Assembly (NCBI GenBank): GCA_963748295.1
Contig: CAVVIH010000008.1
Coordinates: forward strand, 310,001 to 374,000
Length of the DNA: 64,000 nucleotides
Origin: CAVVIH01 sp963748295
Lineage (GTDB): Bacteria > Acidobacteriota > Vicinamibacteria > Vicinamibacterales > 2-12-FULL-66-21
Reading direction: 5' to 3'
The stretch's first letter is position 1; each line of letters opens with the position of its first letter. Below the pieces are notes generated by a model. It saw only the letters and a program-made list of their open reading frames with translations, was not told the origin of the DNA and searched no databases. A program made the position numbers and the translations under genes. Below are positions 27,607-35,007 of the stretch, piece by piece.

Positions 27607-29523
27607 ATGGCCTCCACGTATACCGCGAAAGACATCACCGTTCTCGAAGGGCTCGAACCGGTCCGCAAACGCCCCGGCATGTACATCGGCGGCGTGGGCA
27701 GCTCGGGCCTCCATCACCTGGTCTGGGAAATCCTCGACAACTCGATAGACGAGGCGATGAACGGTCACGCCTCGAACATCGTCGTCACGCTCCATGCCGA
27801 CGGCAGCTCGCTCACGGTCGCGGACGATGGCCGCGGGATACCGATCGACAAGCATCCGAAGACGAAGAAGAGCGCGCTCGAGGTGATCTTCACGACGCTG
27901 CACGCCGGCGGAAAGTTCGACGCCGGCAACTACAAGACCGCCGGCGGACTTCACGGCGTCGGCGCCAGCGTCGTCAACGCGCTCTCGAAGGAACTGGTCG
28001 CCACCATCCGGCGAGATGGCGCGCAGTGGGAGATGCGTTTCAAACAAGGCCACGTCGTCAGCAGCTTGAAGAAGCTCGGCGCCGCGCGCGGGACCGGGAC
28101 GACGGTCTTCTTCAGGCCGGACTCCACCATCTTTCCGAAGATCGAGTTCGACGCCGACGTCATCAAGCAGCGTCTCGAGGTCGCCAGCTATCTGCACAAG
28201 GGCGTCAAGCTGGTTTTCGAGAACGAAGTCTCGGACGAGAAGCAGGTCTTCCAGCACACCGAGGGGCTGGTCGATTATCTGAAGAAGATTGCCGCCGAGC
28301 GAACCGCGGTTGCCGTCAACGACGCCGCGTTCACGCTGACGAAGGAGGGCGAGGAGAACGCGCTGCGGCTCGACATCGCGCTGCAGTGGACCCAGTCCAC
28401 CGACGAGCACGTCCGCAGTTATGTGAACGGCATCCCGACGGGATCGGGTGGCACGCACGAGAACGGTTTCCGCGCGGGACTTGGAAAAGCGGTTCGCAAC
28501 TTCATCGAGACGCACAATCTCTCGCCGAAAGGCGTCACGCTGAGCGCGGAAGACATCCGCGAGGGGCTGATCGCGGTGCTCAGCGTGTTCGTCCAGGAGC
28601 CGCAGTTCCAGGGGCAGACGAAGGATCGCCTCAACAATCCCGAGATAATGTCCGCGGTCGACTCGCAGGTGCGGCCGGCGCTCGAGCACTGGCTCAACAC
28701 GAACATCAGCATCGCGGAGTCGATCGTCGCCCGGATCATCCTCGCCGCCCGCGCGCGCGAGGCGAGCCGCGCGGCGCAGCAGGAAGTCGCCCGCAAGTCG
28801 GCGACGTCGGGGCGGCTGACGCTTCCCGGCAAACTGAGCGACTGCACCTCGCCCGGCCGCGACGACAGCGAGATCTTCATCGTCGAAGGAGACTCGGCGG
28901 GAGGATCAGCCAAGCAGGGACGCGACCGGGCGCGCCAGGCGATCCTGCCGCTGCGGGGCAAGGTTCTGAACACCGAGAGCGTGTCGCTGGCAAAGGTCCT
29001 GGAAAACAAGGAGCTGTCAGACCTCGTCACCGCACTTGGATGCGGCGTCGGTAAGAGCTTCGACCTCTCGCGGCTTCGTTACGGGCGGGTGATCATCCTC
29101 GCCGACGCGGACTCCGACGGCCACCACATCGCGACGCTGCTGCTCACGTTCATCTACCGTCACATGTCGCCGCTCATCACGTCGGGCTGCGTCTACCTCG
29201 CCCAGCCGCCGCTCTTCCGCATCGACATCGGCAAGGACACCTACTGGGCGCTCGACGATGCGCACAAGGCCAGGCTGCTGAAGATGCACGGCAACGGCCG
29301 CGCGAATCCCGAGATCACGCGGTTCAAGGGGCTCGGCGAGATGATGCCGAAGGTGCTGTGGGAGACGACGCTCAACCCGCGCACGCGCCGCCTGCTGCGC
29401 GTGGACATCTCGGATCAGATCGTCACGGATCGCGTCATCAACGAGCTGATGGGGAAGGATCCGTCCGCGCGCTTCCGCTTCATCATGGAGCGGGCCGAGG
29501 ATGCGGAGGAGCTGGACGTCTAG
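27607..29523 (+). CDS. parE: DNA topoisomerase IV/gyrase-type subunit B
   Basis: A 638-residue type IIA topoisomerase ATPase subunit. The GHKL ATPase domain has EILDNSIDEAMNG, DDGRGIP and the lid GGLHGVGASVVNALS. The transducer domain has the QTK loop (QGQTKDRL). The TOPRIM domain has VEGDSAGGSA and ADADSDGHHI, and a short C-terminal RFKGLGEMMP region follows. Length and motifs fit ParE or short GyrB. It is named ParE because the A-subunit in this window is of the ParC type. The partner lies 11.6 kb away on the opposite strand. Followed by repeats and a strong terminator. Confidence 0.88.
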   Translation: MASTYTAKDITVLEGLEPVRKRPGMYIGGVGSSGLHHLVWEILDNSIDEAMNGHASNIVVTLHADGSSLTVADDGRGIPIDKHPKTKKSALEVIFTTLHAGGKFDAGNYKTAGGLHGVGASVVNALSKELVATIRRDGAQWEMRFKQGHVVSSLKKLGAARGTGTTVFFRPDSTIFPKIEFDADVIKQRLEVASYLHKGVKLVFENEVSDEKQVFQHTEGLVDYLKKIAAERTAVAVNDAAFTLTKEGEENALRLDIALQWTQSTDEHVRSYVNGIPTGSGGTHENGFRAGLGKAVRNFIETHNLSPKGVTLSAEDIREGLIAVLSVFVQEPQFQGQTKDRLNNPEIMSAVDSQVRPALEHWLNTNISIAESIVARIILAARAREASRAAQQEVARKSATSGRLTLPGKLSDCTSPGRDDSEIFIVEGDSAGGSAKQGRDRARQAILPLRGKVLNTESVSLAKVLENKELSDLVTALGCGVGKSFDLSRLRYGRVIILADADSDGHHIATLLLTFIYRHMSPLITSGCVYLAQPPLFRIDIGKDTYWALDDAHKARLLKMHGNGRANPEITRFKGLGEMMPKVLWETTLNPRTRRLLRVDISDQIVTDRVINELMGKDPSARFRFIMERAEDAEELDV

Positions 29524-29560
29524 CTTGGGGCTCGGGAGCTCGGGGGCTCGGGAGCTCGGG
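29524..29560. repeat. GCTCGGG-word run directly after the parE stop
   Basis: Starts at the base after the TAG of parE and repeats GGGCTCGG, GAGCTCGG four times. The inverse word CCCCGAGC recurs at 30091-30173, so the two runs could pair across the 530 bases between them. Confidence 0.65.
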
Positions 29561-29589
29561 CGTTTAGGTTCTGGTTACTGGTTCGGGAC

Positions 29590-29616
29590 GTAGCGCAGGC
29601 CTTCAGGCCTGCCGAC
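29590..29616. repeat. Palindromic GCAGGCC-TTCA-GGCCTGC element (copy 2)
   Basis: GTAGCGCAGGCCTTCAGGCC followed by TGCC. The same GTAGCGCAG head and TTCA loop occur at 12494-12518 with a compensated stem (A-T pairs there, G-C pairs here). The covarying stem argues for selection on, or spread of, a hairpin. Confidence 0.7.
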
Positions 29617-29620
29617 GTTA

Positions 29621-29654
29621 GGGCGATGATCGAACGATCATCGCCCTTGTTGTT
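29621..29654 (+). terminator. Strong intrinsic terminator candidate downstream of parE
   Basis: GGGCGATGATCG and CGATCATCGCCC form a perfect 12-base-pair stem around an AA loop, followed by TTGTTGTTT. It lies about 100 bases after the parE stop, with only repeats between. Confidence 0.8.
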
Positions 29655-29730
29655 TCATGCTCCTGACTCGTCGATGAAGTCCGTTCGATTCGCGAACCGG
29701 CGTCGCAGGCCGGTAAAACGCTGCTCCCAC

Positions 29731-29756
29731 CTTCGCCAAGGCTACGGCGGGCAGGC
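29731..29756. repeat. CTTCGCCAAGGCTACGG-type dispersed element
   Basis: CTTCGCCAAGGCTACGGCGG plus GCAGGC. In translation it gives the LRQGYGGQA string that I recognise as recurring in many environmental bacterial genomes as a mobile short repeat. Only one copy is seen here. Confidence 0.5.
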
Positions 29757-30090
29757 CCGGCAACCGTCAGTGGAACGCCGCGCCTCGCCTTTAAGGTCTC
29801 GGCGCGCTGTCCGCCTACGTTCGCTTGTCATTCTCCGGCGAACTCCGGCGCGACCTCGCCGAAGCGTTCGCGAAGGCGGGTCTGAGGCCTGCGCAGCGTA
29901 TCTAATCGCGTCTGTCGGCCTGCTCCTACGGTTCGCAGATCGAACGGGCTCATCGACGGCGAGAGTTTTCCGATTACGTTGTGAAGCTGGACACGAGCGT
30001 TGCGAGAGACGATCGCGTCGCCGAGACGTTTTGAAGAAGCTTAATCGATGAGCGTTCCTGTTTGTGAGCACGCACGTAGATAAACCGCCT

Positions 30091-30173
30091 GAGCCCCGAG
30101 TCCTGGCCACTCGAGGTCCCGAGCCCCGAATCCCGAGCGCCGAGCGCCGAGCGCCCAGCGCCGAGCCCCGAGA
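30091..30173. repeat. CCCCGAG-word run before the DinB-like gene
   Basis: GAGCCCCGAGTCCTGG, then CCCGAGCCCCGAATCCCGAG, then GCGCCGAGCGCCGAGCGCC and GAGCCCCGAGAAG. It is the inverse orientation of the run at 29524-29560. It ends six bases before the ATG at 30180 and leaves the purine-rich GAGAAGAAC as the only ribosome site candidate. Confidence 0.65.
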
Positions 30174-30179
30174 AGAACA

Positions 30180-30659
30180 ATGACCGAAATCGATCGCATC
30201 ATTGACGAACTGCAGCGCGAGTATGACGGCGACCCGTGGCACGGGTCACCGTTGAAGTCGATCCTCGATGGTGTGAGCGCAAGTCAGGCGGCGGCCAAGC
30301 CGTTGCCGTCAGCGCACTCGATCTGGGAGCTGGTTCTGCACATGACGGCATGGAAGGGCGAGGTGCGGAAACGGCTGTCAGGCGCGCCGGCGAGCGATCC
30401 GGAGGAAGGCGACTGGCCGTCGCCGGGGAAGCAGACTCCCGAGAGTTGGAGCGAAGCGCTGAAGCGACTCGACGCAGCGCACAACCGGCTGATCGAAGCG
30501 ATTCGACAGGTTCCTGAGGATCGCCTGTTCGAGGCGACGAACGACCCGCGCAACCGGCCGCTCGGCACCGGAGTGTCCTACTACGTGCTGATGCACGGCA
30601 TCGTGCAGCACGACGTCTACCACTCGGGGCAGATTGCGATCCTGAAAAAAGCCGTGTAG
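30180..30659 (+). CDS. DinB-superfamily (YfiT-like) putative metalloenzyme
   Basis: A 159-residue four-helix-bundle protein. The metal-binding histidines expected for the DinB/YfiT fold are present: HSIWELVLHMTAWKGE in helix two and HGIVQHDVYHSGQIAIL in helix four. Such proteins include bacillithiol or mycothiol transferases and many of unknown role. It is flanked on both sides by repeat arrays. Its TAG stop is immediately followed by the left arm of a large inverted repeat. Not the DNA polymerase DinB. Confidence 0.85.
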   Translation: MTEIDRIIDELQREYDGDPWHGSPLKSILDGVSASQAAAKPLPSAHSIWELVLHMTAWKGEVRKRLSGAPASDPEEGDWPSPGKQTPESWSEALKRLDAAHNRLIEAIRQVPEDRLFEATNDPRNRPLGTGVSYYVLMHGIVQHDVYHSGQIAILKKAV

Positions 30660-30798
30660 TTGTTAATTGCTAATCGCTAATCGACAGGCAACAAGCCGAT
30701 TGTGCCAAGGGACGACATGGGCAGCCCAGCGGTTGTTGCAGCCGTCCCGCTGGTGAATGCGGCAAGTTGTCTCTCGATTAGCAATTAGCAACTAACAA
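30660..30798. repeat. Large inverted repeat with internal hairpins between convergent genes
   Basis: The left arm 30660-30684 (TTGTTAATTGCTAATCGC..) and right arm 30774-30798 match as inverse complement at 23 of 25 positions. The 89-base interior is GC-rich and itself structured: GGGACG (30709) pairs with CGTCCC (30743) around a TGGGCAGCCCA hairpin. It fills the gap between two convergent genes, so it may be a terminator or a structured RNA element. Confidence 0.7.
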
Positions 30799-30803
30799 TT
30801 GGT

Positions 30804-32099
30804 TCAATCCAGCAGCAAGGCCCCCGGATCCTCGACCAGTTCCTTGACCCTGACGAGGAACCGCACGGCCTCGGCGCCGTCGACGATGCGATGGTCGTAG
30901 GTGAGCGCGACGTACATCATCGGGCGCAGCACGACCTGACCGTTCACGCCCATCGGGCGTTCCTGAATCTTGTGCAGGCCGAGGATGCCGACCTGCGGCG
31001 GGTTGATGATCGGCGTGCTGAGCAGCGAGCCGAACACGCCGCCGTTGGTGATCGTGAACGTGCCGCCCTTCAAATCCGCCAGCGACAGCGTTCCGTCTTC
31101 CGCACGCTTGGCGAACTCGCGAATCTGTTTCTCGATCTCGGAAAAGTTCATGCGCTCCGCATCGCGCAGCACCGGGACGACCAGTCCTTCGCTCGCCCCA
31201 ACCGCGACGCCGATGTCGTAGTAGTGCTTCAGCACCATCTCGTCGCCCTGGATCTCGGCGTTGAGGCGCGGGAAGTCGCGCAGCGCGCCGATCGCGGCCT
31301 TGACGAAGAACGACGCGATGCCGAGGCCGACGCCGTGCTTTTCCTTGAACGACTGCTTGTGACGTTCGCGGAGCGCCATCACCGCCGACATGTCCACCTC
31401 GTTGAAGGTAGTGAGCATTGCCGCGGTCTGCTGCGCTTCGACGAGGCGCTTGGCAATCGTCGCGCGGCGCTTGGACATGCGCACGCGCTCCTCGGTGCGA
31501 TCGCCGGCCGGGCGGCGCGGAGCTTCCGACACCGGAGGCGCCGGCTTCGCCCGCTGCGCCTCGGGCTCGCTGGGCCTGCCCTGAGCGGAGTCGAAGGGCC
31601 TGCTGACACCTGCCGCTTGCTCGACGTCGCGGCGCATCACGCGCCCCGCGTCTCCGCTCCCTCGGACCTGGGCGAGGTCGACCCCCTGCTGCTCGGCGGC
31701 TTTCTTCGCGGTCGGAGTGGCGCGTGGAGTGCGAGCGGCCGACGCTGTCTGCGCTCCGCCGCCGTTGCTGTCCCCGGTCGACGGCTGCGCGGCGGGCTGT
31801 TCCTTCGCGGCGGCTGCCGGCGCCTTCTGCGCGGCCGGCGCTGATTGCGCCGCGCCTGCCTTCGCCTCGTCGATGACGCCGAGCACCTCGCCGACCTTCA
31901 CGTCCGCGCCGTCGCGCCGGTCGATCCGGCTCAGCACGCCAGCCTGCGGCGCGCCCACTTCGAGGTCGATCTTGTCGGTCTCGAGCTCGACCAGCGGATC
32001 GCCCGCCGAGACGACGTCGCCTTCCTTGCGCAGCCACTTGGCGACGCGTGCGTCAACGATGGATTCACCAACTTCGGGGACAACGATGTTTGCTGGCAT
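30804..32099 (-). CDS. sucB: 2-oxoglutarate dehydrogenase E2 (dihydrolipoyl succinyltransferase)
   Basis: A 431-residue E2 subunit. The lipoyl domain has its modified Lys in VELETDKIDLEV. An Ala/Pro linker and a peripheral-subunit-binding domain (EQQGVDLAQVRGSGDAGRV) follow. The catalytic domain ends with the acetyl/succinyltransferase motif TYDHRIVDGAEAVRFL. It transfers succinyl from lipoate to CoA in the TCA cycle. ATG 32099 gives the canonical MPANIVVPEVGES start, one base after the sucA stop. The second linker contains the translated palindromic repeat RPFDSAQGRP (see 31579-31598). No E3 gene is in the window. Confidence 0.95.
   Translation of the reverse strand: MPANIVVPEVGESIVDARVAKWLRKEGDVVSAGDPLVELETDKIDLEVGAPQAGVLSRIDRRDGADVKVGEVLGVIDEAKAGAAQSAPAAQKAPAAAAKEQPAAQPSTGDSNGGGAQTASAARTPRATPTAKKAAEQQGVDLAQVRGSGDAGRVMRRDVEQAAGVSRPFDSAQGRPSEPEAQRAKPAPPVSEAPRRPAGDRTEERVRMSKRRATIAKRLVEAQQTAAMLTTFNEVDMSAVMALRERHKQSFKEKHGVGLGIASFFVKAAIGALRDFPRLNAEIQGDEMVLKHYYDIGVAVGASEGLVVPVLRDAERMNFSEIEKQIREFAKRAEDGTLSLADLKGGTFTITNGGVFGSLLSTPIINPPQVGILGLHKIQERPMGVNGQVVLRPMMYVALTYDHRIVDGAEAVRFLVRVKELVEDPGALLLD
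31579..31598. repeat. CCCTGAGCGGAGTCGAAGGG element inside sucB
   Basis: A 20-base imperfect palindrome whose minus strand is read in frame as PFDSAQG. I recognise the CCCTTCGACTCCGCTCAGGG form as a short dispersed repeat seen across many bacterial genomes, usually between genes. Here it adds residues to the flexible linker between the subunit-binding and catalytic domains. Confidence 0.75.
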
Positions 32100-32100
32100 G

Positions 32101-34930
32101 CTAGTCCTTGACCGTCGTGAGCCGGCTGTCCCGGCGCGCCCTCTCGGCAACCTCGCCCTCGGCCGGCTGCTCGGCCGGAACGCCGAACGCCTGGTTGACC
32201 AGCGCCTGCTGATTGATGCTGTGGCGCGCGGCGGATCCTTCCGCGGGACTTGCGCTTCTCGGCCTGGCCACTTTGCGCACGACCCGCCCGCCGGACAGCT
32301 CGTGCAGGTGCGGACGGACGAATTCCCACCCGCCCATGTTCTCGGGCTCTTCCTGAACCCAGACCACTTCCTGCGCGTTGGGATACCCCTCGATCGCGGC
32401 GCGCAGGTCGCGCATCGGCAGCGGATAGAGTTGTTCGAGCCGAACGATCGCGACGTCGGGCCGCGCGGCGCGGTGCTCGGACGACATCAGATCGACGAAG
32501 ACCTTGCCCGCTGCAGACGACCACGCGGCGGATGTCGCGGGCGCGCACCTCCGCCTCGACGTCCGGGATCACCATGCGGAATCGCCCTTCGGCGAGCTCC
32601 GCCGCCGCCGATGCCACCATGCCATGACGCAGCAGGCTCTTCGGCGTCAGCACGATGAGCGGCAGCGGGTCGACGGTGAGGAGCGCCGCCTGCCGCCGCA
32701 GGAGATGGAAGTACTGCGCCGCCGTCGTGCAGTTCACGACGCGCATGTTGATGTCGGCCGCGAGCTGCAGGAACCGTTCGGGCCGCGCGCTTGCGTGATC
32801 GGGCCCCTGCCCTTCGTGCGCGTGCGGCAGCAGCAGCACGAGCGACGGCTTGAGACCCCATTTCCCGCGCGCCGAGACGATGAACTCGTCGATCATCACC
32901 TGCGCGCCGTTGATGAAGTCGCCGTACTGCGCTTCCCAGATCACCAGACGCGACGGCTCCTGGATGTTGTAGCCGTACTCGAAGCCGACGACCGCGTTCT
33001 CCGTCAGCGGGCTGTTGTGGATCTCGAACGCCACCTTCGCCTGCGGCAGCGACTGCAGCGGCACGTGCACCTCGCCGCTCTGCGCGTCGTGGAGGACGGC
33101 ATGGCGGTGGCTGAACGTGCCACGCTCGACGTCCTCGCCGGTCAACCGAATGCTCGTGCCGTCCTCGAGGATCGACGCGAAGGCCAGCTCCTCGGCGGTC
33201 GCCCAGTCGATGCTCCTTGCGGCCGGATCGTCGAGCACGTGCGCGCGCTTGTCGCGCGATCGCTCGAGCTTGCGATGGATCGTGAATTCCGGCGGCAGCG
33301 TGAGCAGCGCCTTGTTCAACTCGCGAAGCCGCTCGAGCGGCACCGCTGTCTGCGCCTTCGAGGCCGCGCCGGGGGGCGCCGGGTCCGGCTCCGGCTCGAC
33401 GAAATCGCGTTCGGGCTTCAGCGCCTCGAGCGCCGCCTGAAGTTCGGCGGTGCGCTTCTTCACCAGTTCGTCCGGCACATGCGGCTCGACGACGCGGCGC
33501 TCGACCAGCGTGTTCGCCCAGACTTCGCGGACGGTCGGATGCGCGGCGATCTTCTGATACATCAGCGGCTGGGTGAATGCTGGCTCGTCGCCTTCGTTGT
33601 GCCCGTGACGCCGGTAGCCAATCAGATCGATGAGGAAGTCGCGCTGGAACCTGGCGCGATAGGCCCACGACAGCCGCGACACTTCGACGCACGCCTCCAC
33701 ATCGTCGGCGTTGACGTGGACGATTGGAATCTTGAACCCGCGGGCGAGCCCGCTCGCGTACGAGGTGCTGTAGACATCACGCGGCCCGGTCGTGAACCCG
33801 AGCTGGTTATTCGCGATCACGTGAATCGTGCCGCCGGTGCGATACCCCGGCAGGCGGCTGAGATTCAGGGTCTCGGCAACGACACCCTGTCCCGGAAACG
33901 CGGAGTCGCCGTGGATCAGGATCGGAAGGCTGCGCGCCGGATCGAAGAGTGGGACGCCGCCGCGATCGACCATCGTGCCGGCCGCGCGGGCCATGCCCTC
34001 GACGACCGGATCGATCGCTTCGAGATGGCTGGGATTCGGCGGCATCGAGACGACGAGGTTCATCGCCGCGCCGCCGGTGATCGCGCGGTGCGCGCCGGCG
34101 TGATACTTCACGTCGCCGGTCCACGCCATGTCTTCCTGGAATCCGCGCGGCGACACCGGATCCTTGAACTCGGCGAGGATCTGCGCGTACGGCTTGTTCA
34201 GCACGTGCGCCATGACGTTCAGGCGCCCGCGGTGGGCCATGCCGATCAGGATGCTGCGGATCCCGTCTTCGGCCGCTTCGCCGATCGTCTCGTCGAGGAT
34301 CGGCACGAGCATGTCCAGCCCCTCGATCGAGAAGCGGGTCTTGCCTGGAAACGTGCGGTGCAGGAACCGCTCGAACGCCTCGATCTGGGTGAGCCGATCG
34401 AGCAGCGCCACCGGGTCGAGCGGATCGGCGGGCGGACGAAACCGTCCCAGCTCCACCGCCTGACGCAGCCAGTCGCGTTCTTCCGGCACGAAGACGTGCG
34501 CGAAATCGAAGCCAGTCGTCGAGCAGTAGATGCTGCGAAGCCGCTCGATGGCTTCGCGCGCCGACGACGCGCCTTCGGCCGCGGGGCCATCGACGAGAAA
34601 GGCGGGGAGCGCCTGCAGATCCTGTTCGGTGAGGCCGTGCGTCTCAGGCAGCAGGGCGGGATCGCCGAGAGGCTCGGTTCCGAGCGGGTCGAGCCGCGCC
34701 GCAAGGTGGCCGTAGCGGCGAATCGACTCTGCGAGATTGGCGACGCCGACGATCTTCTGCAGCGGCAGGCCGGCCGCGACCTGCTGCTCCGCGCCTTCGG
34801 ATGGAGGCGCCCACGACTCGAAGATCGCCCTCGTTGCCGGATCAACCGATGAAGGGTCGCGGCGGTATTTCTCGTACAGTTCGAGGACGTACCCGCGATT
34901 GAGCCCGCTGAATTCCTGCCACGCCGACAT
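32101..34930 (-). CDS. sucA: 2-oxoglutarate dehydrogenase E1, frameshifted near the C-terminus
   Basis: Thiamine-diphosphate decarboxylase component of the 2-oxoglutarate dehydrogenase complex. The N-terminus (SAWQEFSGLNRGYVLELYEK), the HRGRLNV and GDSAFPGQGVVAETLNLS region, IANNQLGFTT and the pyrimidine-domain NSPLTENAVVGFEYGY are all present. After RVVVCSG the frame is lost. The +1 frame continues KVFVDLMSSEHRA..IVRLEQLYPLP..EEPENMGGW and stops at 32101. One extra base at about 32506 explains it, and correction gives 942 residues, the usual length. No GTAC is at this site. It is co-transcribed with sucB. Confidence 0.93.
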
Positions 34931-34984
34931 ACCCCTTTATCCTACCGCAGGAAGCAGTTACGGGCGGGAGTGCACAGAATGACA

Positions 34985-35004
34985 GCACCTGGCACCTGGC
35001 ACCT
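34985..35004. repeat. CACCTGG-word mini-repeat after ADOP permease 1
   Basis: GCACCTGGCACCTGGCACCT lies in the 77-base gap between the sucA start and the stop of the first permease gene, only four bases from that stop. It is a short local tandem word, of the kind seen in other gaps of this window. Confidence 0.5.
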
Positions 35005-35007
35005 CGA

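Larger units (their letters stand above)
29524..30179. other. Gene-free stretch made of several repeat families
   Basis: No convincing gene is seen in these 656 bases. From left to right it holds a GCTCGGG-word run, a GCAGGCC palindrome, a strong terminator hairpin, a GC-rich stretch with a CTTCGCCAAGGCTACGG element, degenerate sequence, and a CCCCGAG-word run in the opposite orientation. The open frames across it translate to low-complexity Arg-rich sequence. Confidence 0.7.

Noticed and set aside
29626..30051. A 141-residue open frame between parE and the DinB-like gene
   Set aside because: Its translation is Arg-rich, contains the repeat-derived LRQGYGGQAR string and runs through the terminator hairpin. 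No domain or ribosome site supports it.
30180..30659. Calling the YfiT-like gene dinB
   Set aside because: The DinB superfamily name refers to a Bacillus damage-inducible protein. The real DNA polymerase IV gene is at 56308-57417.
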